Assembly (NCBI GenBank): GCA_037974335.1 | Contig: CM075760.1 | Span: forward strand, 14,440,059 to 14,504,058 | Direction of reading: 5' to 3' | Length of the DNA: 64,000 nt | From: Prionace glauca | Taxonomy: Eukaryota; Chordata; Chondrichthyes; Carcharhiniformes; Carcharhinidae | Part shown: positions 44,161 to 54,144 of the stretch, piece by piece | Layout: each line of letters starts with the position of its first letter | Numbering within the stretch: the stretch's first letter is position 1 | Made by a program: the position numbers and the translations under genes | The notes under the pieces: generated by a model | Told to the model about the DNA's origin: nothing | Databases searched by the model: none | Seen by the model: the letters and a program-made list of their open reading frames with translations, nothing else

Positions 44161-44529
44161 GTGTCTTATTTACCCTGAACACTCACAAATCTATCAACTG
44201 GCTTCAAAAACTAAACGATTGAACATCTACCATCGTTATGAAACAGAAGGCATTTAAGCGAATGTTGTTGATTTCACGGATTTTAATCTTTGAGATGGAA
44301 GACTGATGGGTATTATTTAATATTGTGATAACAGCTCCAGAGTATTTCATTTAGAGAATCGTTCGTAAGCCACAGAAACAACTATTTTGCATAGAATGAC
44401 ACAAGTTCAGCACTGCAGAAATAGATCACTTTGGCTCGCTGCTCTTTATAATATTTCTTTGTTTATATTAACAGTTCACTATCTGCGTCAGATATCTGAC
44501 TCAGTGAGAGGAAGTGAGATGTCTTTGCT
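44161..44529. other. No feature seen
   Basis: 3' flank of a minus-strand V gene; nothing recognised. Confidence 0.4.
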
Positions 44530-44568
44530 GGTTTTTGTACGGACTAACTGTGCCTCTGTAACAGTGTG
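44530..44568 (-). other. V recombination signal, 23-bp spacer
   Basis: Minus strand: heptamer CACACTG (44562-44568), 23 bases, nonamer ACAAAAACC (44530-44538). The heptamer differs from the consensus CACAGTG at the fifth base; its first three bases are kept. Confidence 0.93.
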
Positions 44569-45006
44569 GGGATCAGCGCACAGTGATACATGGCAGAATC
44601 AGAGAAACGGACCCCGGTGATCGTCAAAGGAACTGCTTTCCTGTCTAGGTTCAAATCAGCAGAGGTCCGATATGGGAAATCTGGAGACTCTTCTCCATCC
44701 GCCGTGCCATGTATCTTCAGTAAATATTTCGGAGCCTCCCCGGGATGTTGGATGTACCATAAAAAATTTGGGAAACTGTATTTTGTTGTGTAATTGCATT
44801 TCAGTGCTACCGTCTGTCCTTCCTGAACCGCTAATTTAGGCGGCCCCTGGGAAACTGAATCTTGCCCACTGGTTCCTGTAACAAAACACAGAATGTTTGA
44901 GATATCTACGAGTGAAAATAGCCCATAAAACACACACTGACGATTTGAGCTCAGACTCACCGGGCAGAATGGCCATTATTACCAGTAAAACACATAGGGA
45001 ACTCAT
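44569..45006 (-). CDS. T-cell receptor V gene (alpha/delta-like), complete
   Basis: The leader exon is 44961-45006 (MSSLCVLLVIMAILP, donor G|GTGAGT). The intron is 85 bases, and the V exon is 44569-44875 after 'tgtgttttgttacag', reading GTSGQDSVSQGPPKLAV. First Cys in ALKCNY, Trp in FLWYIQHPGEAPKYLLKI, YRTSADLNLD, and DSAMYHCAL at the second Cys. Two unusual residues stand at conserved places: Ile for Arg in WYRQ, and His for Tyr before Cys104. Neither abolishes the fold. The frame is open. FR2 'GEAPKYLL' and the CACACTG heptamer set it apart from the other intact genes and tie it to the remnants at 27442 and 29800. Confidence 0.87.
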
Positions 45007-45186
45007 GGTTCCTGTTTGAACTGTAAGCAGCGACACTGTTTAAAATATATTGCTTCTTCTGGTTTATCTCAGAATGAGCTCAGCTCAGAGGCGGCTTCAA
45101 TTGTTGGGAAATTGGAGGCTTTTCTCAGCACTACGATTGGCTGGTCTCCTTTAGATGAAATTAGCTGCGGACTAATCACTGATCAG

Positions 45187-45256
45187 AGATGCCTCACAGC
45201 GCCACGTATCTGGGTTCGATTCCCAGCTCAGGTCACTATCTGTGTGAAGTCTGCCG
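45187..45256 (+). mobile_element. SINE head fragment
   Basis: 'gatgcctcacagcgccacgt' with 'gggttcgattcccagctcag'; only the tRNA-related part. Confidence 0.75.
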
Positions 45257-45744
45257 CTCAGAATGATTAGAGCTCAGCTGGGTGTTTTAATTTTATTTTC
45301 TCTCTTTGATCAGTAGGATCTGTCGCCAAGGCATCTATTCTCTGAAATAAATACAAAGCTCTGGCTACACTCTGAGCTCTTTATAGTGATGTCTTGTAGA
45401 AAGTGGTATGAGATAATTCGCTGCTCAGCCTATTTCTGCTACACGGCGAGTGACATTAGGCCTTTCTTTCTGATTCGATATTCCGCAGCTTTCTGAGACA
45501 CAAAACGTTCCGAACAGTCTGGCCTGACAGCAATGAGAGCAGCAAACAGAAAGTATGGCCAGGGACACTACAGACACAAAGCAAGTAAAACCATGGCGTT
45601 GTCAGCAGCTGTCACAGATGGCAGAGCGGAAATAGCGACAGTAAAGCTGCAGCAACGTGTGAACATCCTGGAGCTGCTCAGCGCTCAAGTGAATGAGAAA
45701 AGCATAACGTTGCTTGTGCGTGAAGGGAGCCGATTCAACTGACA

Positions 45745-46203
45745 CAATTAACCTCCCTGTGGGTAATTGAAAAAGCTGCCACTATTGTCCATCTACAAAG
45801 CACGGATCAGCAGTACAATGGAATACTCTCCACTTGCCTGGATGAGTACAGCTGAAACAACGTTCAAGAAACTCGACACAAACCATGAAAAAGCAGCCTG
45901 CTTGATTACTTCCTCTCCCATAAAACAATTACTCCAACCACCACTTACGCACAGTGGCAGCCGTGTGCACCATTTACAAGATGCACTGCAGCGACTCACC
46001 AAAGTTCCTTATGCATCACAATCCAAACACAGAAACACTCCCACCCAGGCGGACAAAGCCAAGGCAGCGGGCAAATGGGAACACCACCACTTGGATGTTG
46101 CACACCAAATCACTCACCAGCCTGCCTTGGAAATATATGACTGTTCCTTCACCGTCCTGGGTTAAAAGCCTGGAACTCCCTCGTCAATGGCGCAGTAGGT
46201 GTA
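45745..46203 (+). mobile_element. LINE 3' coding end, non-CR1 family
   Basis: Reading SIYKARISSTMEYSPLAWMS, KKLDTNHEKAACLI, then AVCTIYKMHCSDSPKF in the next frame, and 'ggaaatatatgactgttcct', 'tcaccgtcctgggttaaaag'. This is the C-terminal part of an RT of the Jockey/Rex/L2 type (YKARVRSVMEYSPLAWM...). One frame change. An antisense relative lies at 53415-54015. Confidence 0.82.
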
Positions 46204-46452
46204 CATAGAACATAGAAACATAGGAAAACTACAGCACAATACAGGCCCTTCAGCCCACAAAGTTTTGCCGAACATATCCCTACCTTAGAGATTACTCGGC
46301 TTACCTATAACCCTCTATCTTATTAAGTTCCATATACTTATCTAAAAGTCTCTTAAAAGACCCTATCGACTCCTCCTCCATCACCGTTGCCGGCAGCCCA
46401 TTCCATGCGCCCACCACTCTCTGAGTGAAAAACATACCCCTGACATCGATCG
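46204..46452 (-). mobile_element. CR1 3' end, another family
   Basis: 'acatagaacatagaaacata', 'ggcccttcagcccacaaagt', 'aaaagtctcttaaaagaccc' and 'ctctgagtgaaaaacatacc'. It abuts the preceding LINE, so one was probably inserted at the end of the other. Confidence 0.85.
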
Positions 46453-46689
46453 GTTTCAATCACTCATGTTGAATTTTATTTATTTTTCTGTAGCTTTGTG
46501 AGAGTTTCTCAAGAATATTAATCTCATTGTCAAGTGCGTGACCTGTTAACACTGAACGCTTCGTTCTGAACGGTAGATTTCGTCGGGTTGTGACTTTAAA
46601 TAAAATAATATACGGATTGTACAACAGCGGATTTAGGTGCAGATCCCCTGAGAGAAACAAATGCAGCCACCCGAAACATCCAAGCTAAG

Positions 46690-47010
46690 GAATGAAAATA
46701 AACGAATAAAAAGGCAGTGAGTGAATCAAAGGCCGATACAATGATCGAAGGAGAGAGATGAGTAGAGAGGAACAGATGGAGAGGCGGAGAGATAAGCAAG
46801 AGAAAAGGGAATGACAGAAATGAGGCAGTGACAGGGAGATAAATAGCGGGGGCAGACATTGAGATAAGTGAGGGAGAGACGGGAAGGAAATAGATGATGG
46901 TACGGTGAAGGGAACAGTTGCAGATATGTAGAGATAATACAGAGGGAGACACAAAGAGAGACAAACGAACAGATGCCAAGAGAAACAGAGATAGACAGTG
47001 ACAGAAACAA
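46690..47010. repeat. GA-rich low-complexity tract
   Basis: Purine-rich plus strand built from 'gagagag', 'gacagagat' type words. It gives long Ser/Leu/Pro-rich frames on the minus strand that are not genes. Confidence 0.85.
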
Positions 47011-47440
47011 TCGTGTCCAACTTGAAAATCAATGGCCTAAATCCAATCAGAATTCCAGAAAGGGAAAGAAAAATAACTTAATTTAGAGCGTGATGCCAGC
47101 AGGGAGATTTCCGAGAATCCCCAAAACACCCTCAGAATGAAACCAGTATCACTATTACATTGTGATCCTGCCCCTGTCCCTGCAGTAAACACGCACATGC
47201 AGTGAAGCAGCCCCATCTGGCGGCGATCCGAGGTAATTTATTATTTTCTGGAAAACCACCCAATTCTCAGAATACGGAAGGACGTTAGTTTTAAGCCAAT
47301 GTTTATTTATTAGTGTTACAAGTCTGGACTAATAAGTTCTGAGTTTCACTTTCTCCCTGTTCCTCTCTGGTTGTCCGGCACGTTCAACTGGATTAATTAA
47401 CATTGTATTAATAAAAGTATGGCAAAATATAATTTGACAT
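47011..47440. other. No gene seen
   Basis: Nothing recognised; 'agccccatctggcggcgatc' near 47208 is a weak CTCF-like match. Confidence 0.35.
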
Positions 47441-47690
47441 AGCGGCAGAGTGTTTGGCACTGCTGCCTCACAGCGCTGGGGATCCGGGTTCAGTCACTGT
47501 CGCTGTGGAGTCTGCGTGGGTTTCCTCCGGGTGCTCAGGTTTCCTCCCGTAGTCAGAAAGATGCGCTGGCTAGGTACATTGGTCATGCTAAATTTCCCTT
47601 AAATGTATCCGAACAGGCGCCGGAGTGAGGCGACTGAGGGATTTTCACAGTAACTTCATTGCAATGTTGATGTGACTGAAAATTTCCAGC
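47441..47690 (+). mobile_element. SINE, 'ttcattgca' tail subtype
   Basis: 'cactgctgcctcacagcgct', 'gggtttcctccgggtgctca', 'ttttcacagtaacttcattg'. The tail differs from that of the copy at 28757. Confidence 0.85.
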
Positions 47691-47776
47691 ATTAAGCCAA
47701 TGTTTGAACGATCAGTGTCCGTTCCATGGGTTCTCTTCGCTCCAAGATATTTGATGCCTTTTCTGTTTTGTTACAG

Positions 47777-48062
47777 GGATAAACAGTGTTTCAAGATCGA
47801 ACTGAACTAAGCATTCTGGAAGGACAGAGCATATTGTTGGACTGTAATTATTCGACAACTGCTTCTCAAACTATGTTCTCAAGCTCTGAGATATTTGATG
47901 AAGATGTATAGCTCGGGCAATACCGATAAGTCTCCAGATTTATTGGATAGTTTCATGGCTGCTTTACACAAAGGAAACACCACTCCTTTTCCTTTAAAAT
48001 CACCGGGGCTCTTTAGCCTGACAGCACCCTGTATTTTTGGGGCAGAAATTTAGCGAAAGCCG
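47777..48062 (+). pseudogene. TCR V exon, frameshifted
   Basis: A good acceptor 'ttctgttttgttacag' precedes GINSVSRS. The reading then moves to another frame as TELSILEGQSILLDCNYSTT with the first Cys. After CDR1 no coherent frame, no second Cys and no recombination signal can be seen. Non-functional. A CTCF-like site follows at 48098. Confidence 0.78.
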
Positions 48063-48097
48063 CATAAAAGCGCCAGACTGGGAGTTCCGGTTAGAGA

Positions 48098-48111
48098 TCA
48101 GCAGAGGGCGC
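48098..48111 (+). promoter_or_regulatory. CTCF-like site 3' of a V remnant
   Basis: 'tcagcagagggcgc'; same core as at 29989-30002 and the same relation to a V remnant. Confidence 0.5.
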
Positions 48112-48454
48112 TCCCGCACTGATAAACAGAAACAATTATTTGGTCTCCACAGGGAGAGTCACAGAATCATAAATGAAATATCAAAACAAAACTGAACACT
48201 CAACATGAACAGCTGTGCCACAGTTGAATTTTTAACTATGCTAAAAATAGAGTTATGGTTCGTTCACTCACGCACAGTCCTTTGATGATATTCCCTTGCC
48301 TGTGTGAATTACTGTATAACACTTTCCCTATCTTGACTCCCCGTTCCGAGGTAGGTTTCCTCAAACACTCCGTTTGGTTATCTCTATACCGGAGGGAGCG
48401 ATAAGGACACATTAGTAAGTTAGACAGTCTTTATGCGAGCATGTGATAGTGCAC

Positions 48455-48645
48455 GAGAAGCTGCGATGGAAACTGAATTTGAAGAGGGAAGTGGCTAAAT
48501 AGTTAGCCAACCATCTCATGAAGAGGCAGCGCTCCGAAAGTTTGTGATACCAAATAAAATTGTTGGAATTTAACCTGGTATTGTGAGGCCTCTTACTGCG
48601 CCGCCCCAGTTCAACGCCGGCATCTCCACATCATCGATAAATATT
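48455..48645 (+). mobile_element. Short Penelope-type 3' element
   Basis: 'gaagaggcagcgctccgaaa', 'aataaaattgttggaattta', 'acctggtattgtgaggcctc' and 'aacgccggcatctccacatc'. It shares its end with the GIY-YIG element at 27670; no coding part. Confidence 0.7.
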
Positions 48646-49115
48646 TGGCCAGTAAATGGAAATTTTAAAAAGGAGTAATATTGGAAGCAGATAGATGATG
48701 AGGAATAAGTGGATAAATGTTTAAGAGAGACAGGAAATAAGTAATCGGCCGAACCTCCTCACCGTGTGCTGTAAAACACTATGATTCTAAGATAATGAAG
48801 TGTTCTGTTCAGTTAGAAAGACAAAAGGGAACAGAACTGATGAAAGAATTTACTCTGTTACATACAGGAAACAAAGAGATTCGGGTTCAGTGATGATTCA
48901 AGTGGTCTTTGGTTTGACAAAGCCAATTGCTCAGTGGCACCGTGAATAACGTCAGATAACAACATCGTTAATAGTCCATTCGGTGATACTGCCCTTCGGC
49001 CTCACATTCAGCTCTCGCCTCTCCTTCTCCTGCTCACCATTCAGAGTCCCGACCTCGGCTGCAAGTCCAGCCTAGAAATCAGACCCGGATTGATCCTTTT
49101 TGCACCTCCATCATC
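48646..49115. other. Upstream region of a broken V gene
   Basis: Contains 'aataacgtcagataac' near 48944-48959, a CRE-like sequence about 160 bases before the leader. Nothing else seen. Confidence 0.4.
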
Positions 49116-49760
49116 ATGAAGACAAACACCCGCAAAGACCTGTTTGCAGTTGGAGTTCAGATACTGCTGATATTGTGTGAGTTTATTAACTCAGACGCAT
49201 TATTTTAACAGATTCTTAATACCGTGTGGTTTGTGAATGATTTTGTTTTGGTTACAGCCGTTCAGTGTGAGGTCAGAGCATCCGGCATTGTGAGGTCAGA
49301 GCATCCGGCATTGTGAGGTCAGAGCATCCGGCATTGTGAGGTCAGAGCATCCGGCATTGTGAGGTCAGAGCATCCAGCATTGTGAGGTCAGAGCATCCAG
49401 CATTGTGAGGTCAGAGCATCCGGCATTGTGAGGTCAGAGCATCCACCATTGTGAGGTCAAAGCATCCAGCATTGTGAGGTCAGAGCATCCGGCATTGTGA
49501 GGTTAGAGCATCCGGCATTGTGAGGTCAGAGCATCCGGCATTATGAGGTCAGAGCATCCAGCATTGTGAGGTCAGAGCATCCAGCATTGTGAGGTCAAAG
49601 CATCCAGCATTGTGAGGTCAGAGCATCCGGCATTGTGAGGTCAGAATGCAGACGTTGGCGACGTCACCCTGCAGTCCCTGTGATGTCACCATGCATTCTG
49701 AGTGACGTCAGTGGGTCTGCCTGAGGATCAGAAACATCTCTCCCGCTGATCTGACTTTAT
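49116..49760 (+). pseudogene. V-type leader exon followed by minisatellite-disrupted second exon
   Basis: 49116-49176 codes MKTNTRKDLFAVGVQILLIL with donor T|GTGAGT. The acceptor 'ttttggttacag' ends at 49257 and the next exon opens SVQCEVR. Only nine bases into it a 23-base repeat begins and runs to 49635. Because 23 is not a multiple of 3, the frame turns over in every unit. After the repeat the reading does not return to a V domain. It looks like a V or other Ig-domain gene ruined at the start of its second exon. Confidence 0.6.
49267..49650. repeat. 23-bp minisatellite, 16 full units plus a partial
   Basis: Unit gtgaggtcagagcatccggc + att. Unit starts at 49267 and 49635 differ by exactly 16 x 23 bases. 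Variants are single-base (ccggc / ccagc / ccacc, gtcaga / gtcaaa), so expansion is recent. Confidence 0.97.
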
Positions 49761-49850
49761 GGAATTAACAGCTCATCAGAAACAGTGAGACCCCAGGTTT
49801 TATCTGCAGATTGATCTGATGATGAATTTGCCGGTCCAATCGAATGCTGT
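49680..49850. repeat. Duplicated at 51390-51610
   Basis: Shared: 'agtgacgtcagtgggtctg' / 'agtgacatcagtgggtctg', 'gaattaacagctcatcagaa' / 'gaattaactgctcagcagaa' and 'gatgatgaatttgccg' / 'gatgctgaatttgccg'. Both copies hold a decamer-like AGTGAC(G/A)TCA. Confidence 0.8.
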
Positions 49851-49933
49851 GCTTTGTATTGTCGGCTGCTAGTGAAAACATTAGGGGAATCTGAACATGG
49901 TGAGGATTACGAACTCTACCCTCAGCATACTGA

Positions 49934-50098
49934 GGTTTTTGTTCAGCTCTCTCCGTGTTCTGTATGAATGTGTGACTGAAACCCTCACCATGTTTAACTT
50001 TCTGTCCAGCCTTCTCCGAATTCTGCGTCACTGGGTGTCTGTAGTCATCAGCATGTTCAAGTTTCTGTATAACTCTCTCCACAGCCTGTGTCACTGTG
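49934..50098 (-). repeat. Three 63-bp units, each with an RSS-like signal
   Basis: Minus strand, counting from the V relic outward. Unit 1 is CACAGTG (50092-50098), 23 bases, ACAGAAACT (50060-50068). Unit 2 is CCCAGTG (50029-50035), 23 bases, ACAGAAAGT (49997-50005). Unit 3 is CACATTC (49966-49972), 23 bases, ACAAAAACC (49934-49942). Heptamers are exactly 63 bases apart. Spacer length is kept at 23 in all three. Confidence 0.88.
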
Positions 50099-50412
50099 GT
50101 GCGCGCCGACTCAGTGCAGAGTAACACACAGTGGAATTGCTCATTTCCTGTTTGAACATCTTTAACCGGCTGATTTTCTCAACAGAATCAATAAAAGAAG
50201 AAACTCTAACTCCGGCAGCATTTTCTTTATCATCACCTCATGTAGTGTGTGAATGAAGTAGGTATTATGAAGCCTATCCTGGGGAGTGATGGTACCCAGT
50301 GTACTGTGTGCTGACAGAACCCTGAATATTCACAGCTTAGTGTAACTGTGTCATCGGCAGCCGTGTTCCTTGCACAGATTCTTGGACACCAGAGAGCACT
50401 ATGCAGTATCTG
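50099..50412 (-). pseudogene. TCR-type V exon, frameshifted
   Basis: After acceptor-like 'attttcttgcag', the minus reading includes NTAADDTVTLSCEYSGFCQH and TVHWV (first Cys and Trp). The frame then ends at two stops after THYMR. The next frame continues as DDKENAAGVRV, SSFIDSVEKISRLKMFKQE and NSTVCYSALS. There the second Cys is one place off (VCYSAL for VYYCAL). It ends directly at the consensus heptamer of the three-unit array. Two lesions at least; not functional. Confidence 0.78.
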
Positions 50413-50702
50413 CAAGAAAATTATATTCAAAATTGACGTTTTGACCTTCATTCGGGACAAATTTGAATCACAGAAATAGAACAGTTTCTCGACATTCCAT
50501 GAAGCTTCAAATTTTATGCATTTTGATTTCTGTTCTATTTGTCCTATTGTTCTTGGTGAAATACAAATCCCAAAGTGTGAATGTTCCATTCTCCTTAACC
50601 CTGAGACATGTTTGTTTCAATAATGTTTGACCATGTGTGGAATAGCTATGCGTTATTCTGAACCGGAGCTCATGCTCACAGTTTTGAAAGATTTTCAGCA
50701 AT

Positions 50703-50935
50703 GATTCATAGAATCCTTGTAATGCAGAAGAGGCCATTCAGCCCATCGAGTCTTTGTTGACTCTCTTATAGAGTATCTTACTCAGGCCCTCTCTTTCACC
50801 CTATCCCCACAATCCCACACATTTCCCATGGCAAACTCATCAAACCTATATATCTTGGGATACTCAGGGGAAACTTTGCAAGATCAATCCACCTAACCTA
50901 CACATCCTTCGAGTCTATCTGACACTGGACATTTT
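50703..50935 (-). mobile_element. SINE 3' part, antisense
   Basis: 'catagaatccttgtaatgca', 'gaggccattcagcccatcga' and 'cacacatttcccatggcaaa'. Confidence 0.72.
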
Positions 50936-51663
50936 TGATCACAGTTCAGACTATGTCCACGAAGTTTGTACACGTAAAGATAACCACTCATGCATTGTTT
51001 CTAATTTATTCAATTAATGCAGCAGATCCCCTTCAATTAATTACCTTCTGATTATCTTTGGTCAGGTTCATTCCATTTCCACATATTTGTTTTGTGCACT
51101 GGTTTTTCCTTGAGCAGAACTTGCCTCAAGGTCTCTCGGGTCAGTTTGTTTGAATACATGCCACATTGGTAATTTTATAAATATTTCTCAATGGGAAAGG
51201 GTACTTCCGGTTTGAGGACAATTGCAATTCCTTCTCCAGCTTCATCTTCTCCAGCCAGAGTTTTCTCTGGCTTGTCCATCATCACCTGAAACTGTAGTAC
51301 CTGGAGAACAGACCATGCAGTTCAGTCTATCTGGTTATGATGATGTGTACACCCCACAGAGGTCTCCAGGTGCCTCTGTGATATCACCTACATCCAGAGT
51401 GACATCAGTGGGTCTGGCACATCTCCCCTGGAGCTGATCTGAATATTCAGACCTAACTTGATGGGAGTTAACAGCTGATCAGAAACATCTCTCCTGGAGC
51501 TAATCTGAACATCCAGATCTGAGTTTGTGGGAATTAACTGCTCAGCAGAAAGAGTGAAGTCCACGTTTTAGTCTGCAGGCTGATTTGATGCTGAATTTGC
51601 CGCCCGCATTCTATTCTCTAGCCATGAATGAGAAACTTCTGATTTATAATTCTTTCCACCAGA
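50936..51663. other. No gene; copy of 49680-49850 at 51390-51610
   Basis: A 71-codon frame (51222-51437) has no recognisable domain. Confidence 0.45.
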
Positions 51664-51985
51664 TCTCATACAGTCAGACTGCGGAAGGAAGCCATTTGGC
51701 CCAACAAGTTTGCACCGACCACAATCCCACCCGAGCTCTTCTCCTCGTAACCCCATGCATTTACCCTAGTTCGCTCCCCTGACACTAAGGGGCAATTTAG
51801 CACGGCCAATCCACCTAACCTGCAAGTCTTTGGATTGTGGGAGGAAACTGAAGCACCTGGAGGAAACCCACAGAGACACAGGGAGAATGTGCAAACACTA
51901 TGTAGGCAGTGACCCAAGCCAGGAATCGAACCCAGGTCCCCAGCACTGTAGGCAGCAGTGCTAACCACTTTGCCACCTTGCAACC
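51664..51985 (-). mobile_element. tRNA-derived SINE, near full length
   Basis: 'gcggaaggaagccatttggc', 'gacactaaggggcaatttag', 'gaggaaacccacagagacac', 'aggaatcgaacccaggtccc' and 'agtgctaaccactttgccac'. Confidence 0.9.
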
Positions 51986-52213
51986 GAGGTTTCCTGTGTA
52001 ACCTTGTCTTTAAGAAGAGCAGCAGCATATTGAATGTTTCCATCATAGATTTGCATTTCTTCAAAAATCTGTTCTTGGTGCATAAGTAATCCAAAGCAGC
52101 GAAATTGGCTAAATTCCAGTCACACAGTGCCTTCAGTAACTTTTCTTCAGGAACGAGATTGATGAATGTTTAGAGACCTGCAATGTTACATCTGTTTGTC
52201 TCTCCACAGAGTG

Positions 52214-52580
52214 TGGCCTGGATGGTGGAATCATAAGTAAATTTCCAAGTTTGCTGACGACTGGGTGTAATTGTGAGATGGGAGGTTGATGCAAAGAGGC
52301 TACAAAATGATGGAGACAAATTAAGTAACGGAGAAAACACGTGACAAGTGCAGCACAACACGGCTTAATGTGAAAGAAAACATAAATCGAGTACATTATC
52401 TAAATGCTGATATATTGGGAAGAGTGAATGTACAGAGGGTTCTGTGTGTCATTGTACACCAGTTAATGAAAGTGGAGAGGCAGGCGCACTAAGCAATTAG
52501 GAAGGCAAATAATACATTCGTCTTCTGTGAAAGAGAATTTGAGTTCAAAAGTAGAGATGTCTTACTGCCTTGGGTCAGGT
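52214..52580 (+). mobile_element. CR1-like RT remnant
   Basis: 'ggaatcataagtaaatttcc', 'aatgctgatatattgggaag' and 'tgaatgtacagagggttctg' match the FADDT-to-tail stretch of a CR1-type RT with many lesions. Confidence 0.65.
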
Positions 52581-53414
52581 AATGATAATTTCTTCCCATG
52601 CCCTGAAATATTTTTTTCCCATTTTCAATGAGGCCTCAGACTACTTGGTTTATGAAAATTGCAATCACCTTCCTTCAAACCATTAGTGTGCTGATAGTTT
52701 CTTATTACCCATAGCAGTATAAAATATCCAATGGCGTCTTATACATCTGTTAATGTATGCTCATTTAGAATTGTGATTTTTTAAAAAAATATTTTCTATT
52801 CCTTAACAATACCCATGTTTCTTAATTTAGTTTCCTGATTTACATCATCAAACTCGCTCTTTGTGCCTGCATAATTGGCAACAATGAAAGTTTAGACCGC
52901 AGTTTCAGACTTAATCATATCTCTTTCAAACTTAGACATGGTCTCTGAGAATTACAGAATTTCTCACTCGACCTCCTCTTATGCCGCAATCAGACTACGA
53001 CTGTTCCCATTTTTTTTTAACAATAACATTACTCATGACCCATGTTTTATTACATAATATTTAATCCAGAACAGTCTGTGCCCTGCTTTCCTGCCTCCCT
53101 GACAAATTGTTGTAGAAATTCTGTAATGTACGCATTTAACTTGTCGAAGTGCTTTCATTTGTTCAGCTTATAATAAGTAACTCGACATGGGGATTCTGGA
53201 CACAATAGCCAGATGCTTTAGAAATGAGCATGATTCAAGAAATATCGAAGTAAAATGTTCTACTTGTGAGTAACATGATGGAATTAAAACATATTTTATT
53301 ATTTATCACAATAAAACTTGCAGACTAACCCTCAGTAGAAATTTATAAATCACTCTTTGATACATTTTCTGATTTAAATTTCAACGTCATATGTTTGGAA
53401 GATGCTAAGGTGCC
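52581..53414. other. No feature seen
   Basis: AT-rich intergenic DNA. Confidence 0.45.
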
Positions 53415-54015
53415 TCAGTGAGTTCCTGCAGTGCATTTTCTAGATGGTAATACTGCTGCCCCTGTGCATAGGTGGTGGAGGAAGAGAATGTTTGAGAGTG
53501 GGGAGCCGATCAAGCGAGTTACTTTGTCCTGGATGTTGGTGAGCTTCTCGAGTTAAAGAATTAGTGCAGTCAATATGTAGTCTGTTTTGGGTTAGAGAAT
53601 TAATACCTAAAGGGTCAGACAGTGATACATCAATTGCACTACATTGAGCACAGTTACCACCCTCACTGGGGTGTCTGATGATGCCATGGTTCATACTGTT
53701 GTTGTTGGAGTTGCACTCACCCAAGCAAGTGGAGAGCATTCCATCACCTTCCTGACTTGTAAATGATGGGCAGGCTCTCAGAGACAAGAGGTGACTTATT
53801 GGCTGCAGGATTCCCAGCCTCCAACATGCTCTTACAGCCACCGTGTTTATTTAGCTGATTCAGTTCAGTTTCTATCAATCTCCAGCCTGTTGATAGTTAG
53901 GGAATTCAGTAATGGCAACGTCATTGAACGTCAAAGGGCGATGGTTCAATTCTCTTGTGATGGAAATGCTCATTGTCTGGTACTTGTACAGCACAAATAT
54001 TACTGGCAGGACTGC
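53415..54015 (-). mobile_element. LINE 3' coding end, relative of 45745-46203
   Basis: Antisense: 'ggtggtggaggaagagaatg', 'tactttgtcctggatgttgg', 'ggagagcattccatcacctt', 'gcaggattcccagcctccaa' and 'tcattgaacgtcaaagggcg'. About 53550-53690 does not fit the LINE and seems inserted. Confidence 0.78.
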
Positions 54016-54144
54016 AGAGCTTAGATCTGTTCAATTGATGGTGAGATCATTCAGCTCTGACTATTGCTTGCTACTTTATGATGTTTGGTACGGAGATTCT
54101 CATGATTTCATTCATGAGAATCTTTCTAGCAATCTGATACAATG

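Noticed and set aside
46596-47032. Long Ser/Leu/Pro-rich minus-strand open frames
   Set aside because: They are the complement of a GA-rich low-complexity tract and appear in three phases at once.
49267-49650. CRISPR-like array
   Set aside because: Units of 23 bases abut directly with no spacers; it is a minisatellite.
25000-50500. J, D or constant-region segments
   Set aside because: I looked for FGxGT-type J cores and Ig C-domain readings near the V genes and saw none.
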